Shown: piece by piece, positions 53,778 through 62,058 of the stretch | Layout of the letters: each line of letters opens with the position of its first letter | Numbering within the stretch: the first letter of the stretch is position 1 | NCBI RefSeq assembly: GCF_047795645.1 | Contig: NZ_CP181045.1 | Coordinates: 2,232,001 to 2,296,000, forward strand | Source of the DNA: Salipaludibacillus sp047795645 | GTDB lineage: Bacteria > Bacillota > Bacilli > Bacillales > Salisediminibacteriaceae | Direction: 5' to 3' | DNA: 64,000 nucleotides | Made by a program: the position numbers and the translations under genes | The notes under the pieces: generated by a model | The model's database searches: none | What the model was told of the DNA's origin: nothing | The model's input: the letters and a program-made list of their open reading frames with translations, nothing else

Positions 53778-54797
53778 TTATTGTTTTACTTCCGCCGCAT
53801 TAGAAGTTGATTGACGAAGTTCTAAACGATGAGGAAGAACGACAACATTTTCCGTTACTTCTTCTTTGTTCATGTACTTTGTTAACAATCTCATTGACAC
53901 AGCGCCAATATCATACATTGGTTGTACTACGGTGGATAATGTTGGACGAACCATAGATGCAAGTCGCGTATTATCAAAACCCATCACTTCAAAGTCTTTT
54001 GGCACTTCAAAACCTGCATCTTGTGCTCCGTGAATAACGCCAAGAGCCATTTCATCTGTTGAAGCAAATATAGCTGTTGGACGATCAGTTAATTTCAATA
54101 ACGACTCCATCGCTTCTAATCCGGAATCGTACGTATAATCACCAATAACTACTAAAGTGTCATCTATATCCAAACCAGAATCTAATAATGCATCTTTGTA
54201 TCCAGAGTATTTTAGAAAACCATTAATAGGATCTTCTAAAGTTCCAGACAACATTGCTATTTTTTTGTGGCCTTGATCGATCAATGATTTCACAGCATCA
54301 TATGCTGCTTGTTTATAATCTATATTGACCGAAGGAAATTCCTTCTTATCATCAACTGTAGCAGACAAAACGATTGGTGCAGGTGATTTTTTAAAAGTTT
54401 CTTCGTGTTCTTTTGTTATTTCTCCACCCATAAAGACAATTCCATCGACTTGTTTTTCCAACAACGTATTTATTAGATGAATTTCTTTGTCTTTATTTTG
54501 ATCTGAATTACATAAAATAATGTTATATTTATACATTGTTGCAATATCTTCAATTCCGCGTGCAAGTTCCGAAAAGAAAATGCTTGAAATATCAGGAATT
54601 ATTACTCCAACAGATGTCGTTTTCTTGCTTGCCAACCCTCTCGCTACGGCATTTGGACGATAACCTAATTGATCAATTGCTTCCAACACCCGTTTTCTTG
54701 TCGTTGGTTTAACATTCGGGTTACCATTAACAACACGTGATACGGTTGCCATCGAAACGCTTGCTTCTCTTGCTACATCATAAATGGTTATATTCAT
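53778..54797 (-). CDS. ccpA: Catabolite control protein A
   Basis: LacI-family master regulator of carbon catabolite control, which works with phosphorylated HPr. 339 residues. The N-terminal helix-turn-helix and hinge (ITIYDVAREASVSMATVSRV, then LGYRPNAVARGLASKKT) are followed by a periplasmic-binding-like core with VGVIIPDISSIFFSELARG and the conserved C-terminal VMGFDNTRLASMVRPTLSTV. It sits between motPS and aroA, as in B. subtilis. It could act on the cre-like site before citZ in this window. Confidence 0.98.
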   Translation of the reverse strand: MNITIYDVAREASVSMATVSRVVNGNPNVKPTTRKRVLEAIDQLGYRPNAVARGLASKKTTSVGVIIPDISSIFFSELARGIEDIATMYKYNIILCNSDQNKDKEIHLINTLLEKQVDGIVFMGGEITKEHEETFKKSPAPIVLSATVDDKKEFPSVNIDYKQAAYDAVKSLIDQGHKKIAMLSGTLEDPINGFLKYSGYKDALLDSGLDIDDTLVVIGDYTYDSGLEAMESLLKLTDRPTAIFASTDEMALGVIHGAQDAGFEVPKDFEVMGFDNTRLASMVRPTLSTVVQPMYDIGAVSMRLLTKYMNKEEVTENVVVLPHRLELRQSTSNAAEVKQ

Positions 54798-55463
54798 TTA
54801 TTGCTTCCTCCTTATATTACATATATTGGTTTTCATACTTTCATAATGTAATGCTATGATACGACACTTTTCGGAGGCGTGCAAATTCTTTATATATATC
54901 GACAAATCCCCCTAAAATGTTAAGCGCCTTACACTGAATATCCTTTTTCAAAAATAATGAACTATGTTTTTTCCATTAAACGTTATTTTTCTACCTATTC
55001 ATCACTACAATAGACTAAAAGTACTGTGTTTTATCATTAAATTATTCTTCTAGTATCAGAAATAATCGGCGAATTCCTCCCTTTTCATTTTCCTTAAATT
55101 TTAAGTAATCTGATCACTGATATGCTTAAGTTCATAAGAAAAATCTACTTGAATGATTTCCCATTCTATGTGAATGTTTAAACTTAGTGACGCAGCACAA
55201 TTCCTGCTTTTTTAAGAACAGATAATCACCAGACTAATTCCTCACTTAAACGATATCTTAATCAGATAGGAATAGGTCCTCTTAACAATTTCTTACAAAT
55301 CACTCTCTTATCCATATAGTGTCACATGTCAGAGAAAACTATTCCAAACAAAATAGCCTTACCTCTTTTACATTATAACTTTAATCCTTTAGTAAAGTTA
55401 TCATTTAATCTTGAAAAATTTACTAATATGCTTTTAGGGGAGTCACTTTAACACCTTACCACT
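54798..55463. other. 666-bp intergenic region without recognisable gene
   Basis: AT-rich DNA between ccpA and aroA. Every frame on both strands is broken by stops at short intervals, and I see no RNA motif. Features noted are an AACTTTA / TAAAGTT inverted repeat near 55377-55399 and the ccpA upstream region with an AGGAGGAAGCAAT ribosome-binding site. The gap is unusually long for this otherwise compact window. Confidence 0.5.
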
Positions 55464-55494
55464 AAAAAAAGCCCCTAAGTTACAGGGACTTTTC
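55464..55494 (-). terminator. Terminator of aroA
   Basis: AAAAGTCCCT / AGGGGCTTTT with one mismatch, followed by TTT on the minus strand. Confidence 0.8.
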
Positions 55495-55521
55495 ATCACA
55501 ATCACTTTTTTAAAAAGTCTT

Positions 55522-56610
55522 TTACTTCAAAGATTTCTTTTTATAAAGACCTGATTTTTCTAAATTAGCCATAAATTCGTGGAATTGAGGAATATCCATT
55601 TGTTGAGCAGAATCCGATAGTGCTACTGCTGGATCTGGGTGAACCTCTGTCATCACGCCATCAGCACCTACAGCTAGTGCTGCTTTTGCTGTAGGAAGTA
55701 ACAAATCACGTCGACCAGTTGAGTGAGTTACATCAACGAAAACTGGAAGGTGAGTTTCTTGTTTTAAAATTGGAACAGCAGAAATATCTAACGTATTTCT
55801 AGTAGCTGTCTCATAAGTTCTTATGCCTCTTTCACACAACATAACATTGCTATTTCCTTTAGATAGAATGTATTCGGCAGCGTTTATGAACTCTGCAATA
55901 GTAGCTGAAAGTCCACGCTTTAACAAGATTGGTTTATCCACACTACCAGCTGCTTTTAGTAATTCAAAGTTCTGCATATTCCTGGCACCAATTTGAATCA
56001 CATCAAGGTAATCAACTGCCATTTCAATATCATGTGGCGTAACAATTTCACTGATAACAGCAAGGTCATGTTTATCTGCAACCTGCTTAAGAATTTTTAA
56101 ACCTTCAACTCCAAGTCCCTGGAAGTCGTAAGGAGAAGTTCTTGGTTTGAATGCACCACCGCGCATAAACTTTAATCCTTCTTTTTTCAATGCTTTTGCA
56201 ACTTCATCAACTTGTTCAAAACTTTCTACAGAACAAGGTCCAGCAATAAGACATTGTTCTCCATCTCCTATTTTCTCACCTCGAAGTGTGACAATCGTAT
56301 CTTCCGGATGTTTTTTTCGAGACACAAGAAGCGCTTTTGAATGGTCATCTTCTTGAAGTTCTAAACTTGCTTTAAATATTTCCTTGAAGATATGCTGGAG
56401 GGTTGACGTTTCAAACGGCCCATCATTTTTGCTTTCAATTAAGTTCAGCATCTTTCTTTCACGAACTGGATCAAATCGATTAAGACCCTGCGCACTTTTC
56501 ACTCTTCCGATTTCTTTAGCAATTTTTGCACGCTCATTAATCAACTCCACCAGTTGTTCATTTAATGTATCTAACTGGCCTCTCAACTCTTCTAATTGTT
56601 CATTTCCCAT
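55522..56610 (-). CDS. aroA: Bifunctional chorismate mutase / DAHP synthase
   Basis: First enzyme of the shikimate pathway, joining PEP and erythrose 4-phosphate. The N-terminal chorismate mutase domain (about 1-85, LRGQLDTLNEQLVELINER) serves as the feedback sensor. The synthase barrel (about 100-355) holds LIAGPCSVES, FMRGGAFKPRTSPY, QIGARNMQNFELL, LLKRGLSATI and FVDVTHSTGRRDLL. It has 362 residues. The ATG at 56610 follows GAGAGGAG; a frame 30 codons longer is rejected. Confidence 0.97.
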   Translation of the reverse strand: MGNEQLEELRGQLDTLNEQLVELINERAKIAKEIGRVKSAQGLNRFDPVRERKMLNLIESKNDGPFETSTLQHIFKEIFKASLELQEDDHSKALLVSRKKHPEDTIVTLRGEKIGDGEQCLIAGPCSVESFEQVDEVAKALKKEGLKFMRGGAFKPRTSPYDFQGLGVEGLKILKQVADKHDLAVISEIVTPHDIEMAVDYLDVIQIGARNMQNFELLKAAGSVDKPILLKRGLSATIAEFINAAEYILSKGNSNVMLCERGIRTYETATRNTLDISAVPILKQETHLPVFVDVTHSTGRRDLLLPTAKAALAVGADGVMTEVHPDPAVALSDSAQQMDIPQFHEFMANLEKSGLYKKKSLK

Positions 56611-56716
56611 CAGAAAAACTCCTCTCTTTTGCAGCAAAGCCTTCAATGACTTTTTTGATATAGACACTATTATAAACGATACATGATTAAATGTCATCAC
56701 TTTTCCTTTAATTCTT

Positions 56717-56742
56717 AAACGCTTTTAAGCACTAAAGCGTTT
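56717..56742. promoter_or_regulatory. Inverted repeat upstream of aroA
   Basis: Perfect 9-bp arms AAACGCTTT and AAAGCGTTT with an 8-nt loop, 107 bp before the aroA start in the 323-bp divergent region. The right half (CTAAAGCGTTTTCC) partly resembles a cre. It could be an operator or a leader hairpin. Confidence 0.35.
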
Positions 56743-56933
56743 TCCTTTCATTCACATGCTTTGTCATAAGCATAATCTGGCTTCCTCATGTATAATAAAA
56801 ATAGATATACACGAAAAGGAAAGTGCTCTGCTTACAAATGAAACGTGTAACTCATTTCTACGAGAATTCTATCCTTTTTTACTGTGCAATGAAACATACA
56901 ATATTTCCATACTATTTTAAGAGGTGATTCTGA

Positions 56934-59096
56934 ATGCCCGTTACTTCGTCTGAACTTATATTTGCTCTCGATATTGGAACGAGATCCGTTGTTGGTCTCA
57001 TATTAGAAAAAAAACAACATGGTTATCACGTTTTAGACGTATATAGTTTAGAACACAAAGAACGTTCGATGTTAGATGGACAAATCCACAACGTTTTAGC
57101 TGTATCTCATACGATAACATACGTAAAAGATTATTTAGAAAAAAAACACGGACAACTAAAAAAAGTTTGTGTAGCTGCGGCAGGTCGTTCATTGAAAACG
57201 AAACGTGCAAAAATTGATTTAAATATTTTAGGTAAACCTATTTTTGATAGACAAGCTTTGTTACACCTTGAACTTGGAGCAGTACAAAAAGCTCAATTTG
57301 ACTTGGTTCATGAAGATAGTGCTCCGCACCAAAAAGTAAACGATTATTGTGTAGGCTACTCTATTATCGATTATCGCCTTGATGGTGAACCGATTGGCAG
57401 TCTGATTGACCAACGTGGGGAAACCGCTTCTGTAGAAGTTATTGCGACGTTTTTACCTAAGGTTGTCGTTGAATCGCTTATTTCAGCTTTACACCGTTCT
57501 GGTTTAGAATTAGAAGCCCTGACACTCGAACCTATCGCAGCAATTAATGTCTTGATTCCTCAGTCGATGAGAAGATTGAATGTCGCTCTCGTTGATATTG
57601 GTGCTGGGACATCTGATATTGCTATTACTGATTTAGGTACAGTTACTGCGTATGGCATGGTTCCTAACGCAGGAGATGAAATTACTGAGGCATTGAGTGA
57701 TCACTTTTTACTCGATTTTCCTGATGCGGAAAGAATTAAAAAAGAGCTTAACTCATCAGATGAAGTCATCATAAATGATATTCTCGGTATGGAAACTACT
57801 TATGCGAAGAACCAAGTTGTTGCACCACTCGAAGAAGCAATTAATCATTTATCTGATCAAATTAGTCTTGAAATATTAAAACTTAACGGGCGTCCCCCTA
57901 AGGCTGTCATGCTCGTTGGAGGAGGAAGCATGACTCCGAACCTTCCAGAAAAAGTGGCAGAAAGATTAGAGCTGCCAAAAAACAGAGTTGCCATCAGAGG
58001 GATTGACGCTATTAAAGGATTGACCTTTGAACAGGAGTATGATGCGACTCCTGAATTAGTCACTCCAATAGGAATAGCTATTGCAGCAAAAGAAAGTCCC
58101 GTTCAATATATTAGTATTCAAGTAAACGATGAGACTATTCGTCTTTTCGACATCAAAAAACTTACTGTTGGTGACGGATTGTTATCAAGTGGTCTAGAGC
58201 TATCGAAGTTATACGGCAAGCCTGGAATGGCAATGATGCTTAAAGTGAACGGAAGAGTTGTTTCTATTCCTGGTGAACATGGCACCCCACCTACTTTAAA
58301 AAAGAATGGTGAAGATATAGAACTTGATTCCCCGTTAATTCACGGTGACATCATTGAAATAGCGAAAGGGAAAAATGGCCAAGATGCTATCGCAAAAATG
58401 AAAGATGTTTTGGACGAACAACCGGTAATAAATTTATCTTACAACGGAGAAAAAATAGAGGTTGGACCGATGATTTTACTTAATGGGAAACATGTGACAT
58501 TAGACGCGTCATTATCCGATCGCGATTTAGTTGAATGTTACTCTCCGAGAAACATTGAAGAGTTGCTATTTAAACTAGACTTAACCGAAAAATATCTAGG
58601 CACATCTGAACCTGTTCAAGTTATCTTGAACGATAAGACTATCTCTCTTTATCAGAAGAAAACATCAATTTACTTAAATGACAAACCAGCTACCTTCTCT
58701 ACACCTATAAAGAATGAGGACAAGTTAATTATTCATCAGGAAGAGCATGAAGAACCAACATTAAAATCAGCTCTAGAAAAATACTATAACGTATCTCATC
58801 GGGAGATTGTTGTTTCTTTCAATGACGATCCGGTTCATTTAGAAAAAGAAATGTTTGAATGCCGCCAAGATAAAAGACTCATTTCACTGCATTCACTTTT
58901 AAAGAACGGCGATCGCATTCAAGCTAATAAAAAAGAAAACATCTCTTTTATATTCCAAGACGTATTTTCAAAAGTTACAATTCAACGACCAGATGATCAA
59001 CATAAACGACCCGTCATTTTACAAAATGAAGAAGAAACGTCATTTTCTGCAGAAATTCACCATGGTGATGTCCTTGAATTAAAGTGGGTTGATTAA
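56934..59096 (+). CDS. FtsA/PilM-like actin-fold protein with long modular C-terminal extension
   Basis: 720 residues, soluble. Residues about 1-390 form a complete actin-type ATPase of the FtsA/PilM kind. ALDIGTRSVVGLIL is at 11-24, an SHS2-like 1C region lies near 85-165, ALVDIGAGTSDIAITDLG surrounds Asp221, and the adenosine motif MLVGGGSMTPNLPE begins near 326. Residues 393-720 are an extra region of short repeated modules (V-N-G/D-..., ending in patterns such as LIHGDIIEIA, LLKNGDRIQAN and HHGDVLELKW). FtsA proteins are normally about 420-440 residues and end in a membrane helix; none is seen here. I know no counterpart at this place in B. subtilis. A cell-shape or envelope role is inference. 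Confidence 0.85.
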   Translation: MPVTSSELIFALDIGTRSVVGLILEKKQHGYHVLDVYSLEHKERSMLDGQIHNVLAVSHTITYVKDYLEKKHGQLKKVCVAAAGRSLKTKRAKIDLNILGKPIFDRQALLHLELGAVQKAQFDLVHEDSAPHQKVNDYCVGYSIIDYRLDGEPIGSLIDQRGETASVEVIATFLPKVVVESLISALHRSGLELEALTLEPIAAINVLIPQSMRRLNVALVDIGAGTSDIAITDLGTVTAYGMVPNAGDEITEALSDHFLLDFPDAERIKKELNSSDEVIINDILGMETTYAKNQVVAPLEEAINHLSDQISLEILKLNGRPPKAVMLVGGGSMTPNLPEKVAERLELPKNRVAIRGIDAIKGLTFEQEYDATPELVTPIGIAIAAKESPVQYISIQVNDETIRLFDIKKLTVGDGLLSSGLELSKLYGKPGMAMMLKVNGRVVSIPGEHGTPPTLKKNGEDIELDSPLIHGDIIEIAKGKNGQDAIAKMKDVLDEQPVINLSYNGEKIEVGPMILLNGKHVTLDASLSDRDLVECYSPRNIEELLFKLDLTEKYLGTSEPVQVILNDKTISLYQKKTSIYLNDKPATFSTPIKNEDKLIIHQEEHEEPTLKSALEKYYNVSHREIVVSFNDDPVHLEKEMFECRQDKRLISLHSLLKNGDRIQANKKENISFIFQDVFSKVTIQRPDDQHKRPVILQNEEETSFSAEIHHGDVLELKWVD

Positions 59097-59271
59097 AAGA
59101 ATAACAAATTTACTTAGCTACTGACGTGACTCAGCCTCCTCTCAGGACAATTTAATTCTTTCGTCATCCGAAATAGACTGGTGTGACCAAGACCTGTCTT
59201 GATCTCTCTTAGGGCTATTTGAGCTCCTTGTAGAACAAAAGTGTATCTCTTCACTCATTTTAAAACCTTTA

Positions 59272-59304
59272 AAACCGCCTCTAGGACCTAGAGGCGGTTT
59301 TTTT
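59272..59304 (+). terminator. Terminator of the FtsA-like gene
   Basis: 13-bp perfect stem AAACCGCCTCTAG / CTAGAGGCGGTTT followed by TTTT. It lies 175 bp past the stop codon; the intervening 59097-59271 shows no gene. Confidence 0.9.
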
Positions 59305-59322
59305 GTTAAAATATTCTTTTGT

Positions 59323-59658
59323 TTAAGCTATTTCGTTCGAAGCTTTTTCAGCATTTTTCTTAGTTACTTTCCAATGAGAAGCATTCCAAACAACATCATT
59401 TTTATGAAAAAGTAACACCTGTGGGGATTCATGCTTTATGTTACATTCTTCAGAAATTTGGTTCGATAATTCTTTCAGGTCTTGTACATTTAAATAAAAT
59501 ATTGGAAAAGGAGGCTCCGATTTTGCATAGCTTTCCATTTCAGTAAAGGCTTCGCTACTTACTGGACAAGTAACGCTATTTTTCATGATAAAAAAAGTCT
59601 CTTCTTCAGTAATTAGTTTATTCCAATCTTCTTTGCTTTCAATCTTTTTGATACTCAA
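59323..59658 (-). CDS. ytxJ: Bacillithiol-system redox protein YtxJ
   Basis: 111-residue thioredoxin-fold protein of the monothiol bacilliredoxin-like YtxJ family. The single active-site Cys is in NSVTCPVSSEAFTEME (near 28-43), and IKHESPQVLLF marks the cis-Pro region. It probably handles bacillithiolated proteins. Last gene of the ytxG-ytxH-ytxJ stress operon, 11 bp after ytxH. Confidence 0.92.
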   Translation of the reverse strand: MSIKKIESKEDWNKLITEEETFFIMKNSVTCPVSSEAFTEMESYAKSEPPFPIFYLNVQDLKELSNQISEECNIKHESPQVLLFHKNDVVWNASHWKVTKKNAEKASNEIA

Positions 59659-59669
59659 ATCTATTCCTC

Positions 59670-60140
59670 CTAAGAATCCGTTCCTCGGTTTTCATTTTTT
59701 AATCGTTCTTTTTCTTCCACTTCTTTGACAAGCTGCTCTACAGAACGTTGCAAGTCCTCTACTTCTTGTCGAACGGAAGCTGCAATATCTTCACTAATTC
59801 CATCTAAGTCGTCCATCAAATAATCAGCAGATTCCGTAAGTTGATCCATATCTTTTTTTAAAGATAAAGACAAGGTTTTAATTTTATCAATTAGCTGCGT
59901 AGATTGATCAGAAACACTTCTTGCTGCAGAAGTTGCAAAATAACTTCCTCTTTCAACCGCTTGATTCGTCCAATCAGACGTTTTATTTTTAGCTACCTTT
60001 GCTTGTTGATTAATATCTTGGCGGATTTCTCTACCAGATTTGGGTGTTAGCAGAAACGCTACTGAAGCACCTATGACACCTCCAATAAGTCCCCCGATTA
60101 AGAAATCTTTTGGGTTCATATTTTGCTCGCTCATGCTCAT
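59670..60140 (-). CDS. ytxH: YtxH-family general stress protein
   Basis: 156 residues. An N-terminal glycine-rich hydrophobic segment (about 13-31, IGGLIGGVIGASVAFLL) is followed by TPKSGREIRQDI, the YtxH signature, and a long charged coiled coil to the C-terminus. It is membrane-associated with unknown molecular role. It lies between ytxG and ytxJ in the operon. Confidence 0.92.
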   Translation of the reverse strand: MSMSEQNMNPKDFLIGGLIGGVIGASVAFLLTPKSGREIRQDINQQAKVAKNKTSDWTNQAVERGSYFATSAARSVSDQSTQLIDKIKTLSLSLKKDMDQLTESADYLMDDLDGISEDIAASVRQEVEDLQRSVEQLVKEVEEKERLKNENRGTDS

Positions 60141-60167
60141 TCCTCCTTTTTAAATTTCTTTCCTGAA

Positions 60168-60605
60168 TTATACTTCTGTGTTTTTAGATTCTGTAGATTT
60201 TTTAGCTTTATACTTCGTCCAAAACTCCAGTATAACATTTCCCCATTTAACAGCTTGAGCAACTTGCTCTGATTGCTCATCTGCTTTACTTGATACAGCA
60301 TTTGAAACTTTTTTTACTGAGCGATTCATACTTTGAAATGATTCCCCTAAATCTTTTGCCGCATCAAATACTGAGTTTAATGAATTTGATTTATGTTGAA
60401 GATCATCAGCTAATTGATTTGTCTTATGTAATAATTGTGTAGATTCCTTTGTAATTCCATCTACTTGGGTTTGCAAATCTTCCACTGTACTCGATACATT
60501 TTCCATCGTTTTTTTCAATGACAGTAAAGTTTGAATAATGAAAAAAACAAGAACTGCAACAGCAATTGCGATAATTGCAATACTAACGTACATTAACCAT
60601 TCCAT
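60168..60605 (-). CDS. ytxG: DUF948 general stress protein YtxG
   Basis: 145 residues with one N-terminal membrane helix (about 4-27) and a following coiled coil typical of DUF948 proteins (LKKTMENVSSTVEDLQTQVD, then a C-terminal WGNVILEFWTKYKAKK). First gene of ytxGHJ. The ATG follows GGGAGGTATCAATC, and a sigma-H-type promoter lies 55-80 bp upstream. Confidence 0.92.
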   Translation of the reverse strand: MEWLMYVSIAIIAIAVAVLVFFIIQTLLSLKKTMENVSSTVEDLQTQVDGITKESTQLLHKTNQLADDLQHKSNSLNSVFDAAKDLGESFQSMNRSVKKVSNAVSSKADEQSEQVAQAVKWGNVILEFWTKYKAKKSTESKNTEV

Positions 60606-60659
60606 GATTGATACCTCCCGATTATTCCTAATTTTTCTTTTTAGTCTACTTATAACAAG

Positions 60660-60686
60660 ATTCTACATCTTTTGCAAAATACCTGC
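60660..60686 (-). promoter_or_regulatory. Sigma-H-type promoter of ytxGHJ
   Basis: Minus strand: GCAGGTATT, 11-bp spacer, GTAGAAT. Against the sigma-H consensus RNAGGAWWW-N11/12-RNNGAAT there is one mismatch in the -35 and none in the -10. The B. subtilis ytxGHJ operon is known to use sigma-H as well as sigma-B. Confidence 0.6.
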
Positions 60687-60783
60687 TACGATATTTTAGT
60701 TATCCTCCAATTATTATGTGGCAATCTATTAAAAAGTGTGTAAAATAAGAGAAGTTACCCTATTATTAAAAGGAGAAAGATAA

Positions 60784-61899
60784 ATGAGAGATCCTCGCAT
60801 AAAAAAACTAGCACAAAATTTAATTCATTATTCAGTCGATCTAAATAAAGGCGAAAAAATTCTCATCGAAAACTTTGGCGTACAAAAAGAACTTGTAAAA
60901 GCTTTGATTGAAGAAACATACAAAGCAGATGCTATTCCTTTTGTTTCCCTAAAAGAGCATGAAATAAACCGAAGTTTACTGAAAGAAGCTACGAAAGAGC
61001 AACAAGAACTGACAGCTGATTTTGAATCGAACGTAATGAAGCAGATGGATGCTTATATTGGGCTGAGAGCAGGCGATAACATTAATGAACTGTCTGATGT
61101 CCCTTCAGATAAAATGACTCTACATCAGCAGACAGTTGGCACTCAAGTACACAGACAGATTCGTGTACCTCATACAAAATGGGTCGTTCTTCGATACCCT
61201 AGTCACTCTATGGCACAATTAGCAAAAATGAGTACAGAAGGATTTGAAGAGTTCTACTTTAATGTATGCAATCTAGACTATGCAAAAATGGAGCAAGCAA
61301 TGGAGCCCCTTGTGAAAATAATGAACAGCACCGACGAAGTACGGATTACCGGAAAAGGAACGGACATTACCTTTTCTATCAAAGACATTCCATCAATTAA
61401 ATGTGCAGGTCGTTTGAATATTCCTGACGGTGAAGTATACACAGCACCAGTTAAAAATTCCGTTAACGGTACAATCACATATAATACTGCGTCTCCATAC
61501 CAAGGCACAACTTTCGATAATGTGACATTCACATTCAAAAACGGGAAAATCATTGAAGCTTCTTCTAACGACACAGAAAAAATTAACCATATATTAAATA
61601 CAGACGAAGGCGCTAGATATATTGGTGAATTTGCCATCGGTGTGAACCCTTTTATCCTTCATCCGATGCAAGACACTTTATTTGATGAAAAAATTGATGG
61701 AAGCTTCCACTTCACACCAGGTCAAGCTTATAACAATGCATACAACGGAAACGATTCCGCAATTCATTGGGATCTCGTTCAGATCCAACGACGAGAATAC
61801 GGCGGTGGAAACATTTATTTCGACGGTAAATTAATTCGTGAAGACGGCCGATTCGTTAGTAAAGATTTAATAGGATTAAACCCTGATAACTTGAAGTAA
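60784..61899 (+). CDS. ampS: M29-family metallo-aminopeptidase
   Basis: Removes N-terminal residues from peptides in the cytosol. 371 residues. The N-terminal half has NLIHYSVDLNKGEKILIENFG, typical of thermophilic aminopeptidase I (AmpS). The C-terminal catalytic half contains NIPDGEVYTAPV with a metal-binding Glu, and the conserved GEFAIGVNPF and KIDGSFHFTPGQAYNNAYNG. A standard AAAGGAGAAAGATAA site precedes the ATG. Divergent from ytxG. Confidence 0.93.
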   Translation: MRDPRIKKLAQNLIHYSVDLNKGEKILIENFGVQKELVKALIEETYKADAIPFVSLKEHEINRSLLKEATKEQQELTADFESNVMKQMDAYIGLRAGDNINELSDVPSDKMTLHQQTVGTQVHRQIRVPHTKWVVLRYPSHSMAQLAKMSTEGFEEFYFNVCNLDYAKMEQAMEPLVKIMNSTDEVRITGKGTDITFSIKDIPSIKCAGRLNIPDGEVYTAPVKNSVNGTITYNTASPYQGTTFDNVTFTFKNGKIIEASSNDTEKINHILNTDEGARYIGEFAIGVNPFILHPMQDTLFDEKIDGSFHFTPGQAYNNAYNGNDSAIHWDLVQIQRREYGGGNIYFDGKLIREDGRFVSKDLIGLNPDNLK

Positions 61900-61906
61900 A
61901 GCATTG

Positions 61907-61939
61907 AAAGCCAATTCCTTTATTTGGAATTGGCTTTTT
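61907..61939 (+). terminator. Terminator of ampS
   Basis: 12-bp perfect stem AAAGCCAATTCC / GGAATTGGCTTT followed by TT. Confidence 0.88.
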
Positions 61940-62058
61940 AATAGCCTTGTGTAAAACCTTCTAAATAGCAAATTCAAGTACATTTTTTCAAATTAAAACA
62001 GCTAGTTGTTGAAAATTTTAACGTCTGCGTCAAAAACTTAATGTGTTCCATAGACTAT

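Noticed and set aside
59150..59260. Short AAGAC / GTCTT inverted repeat after the FtsA-like gene
   Set aside because: Five-base arms in a non-coding stretch; well within chance.
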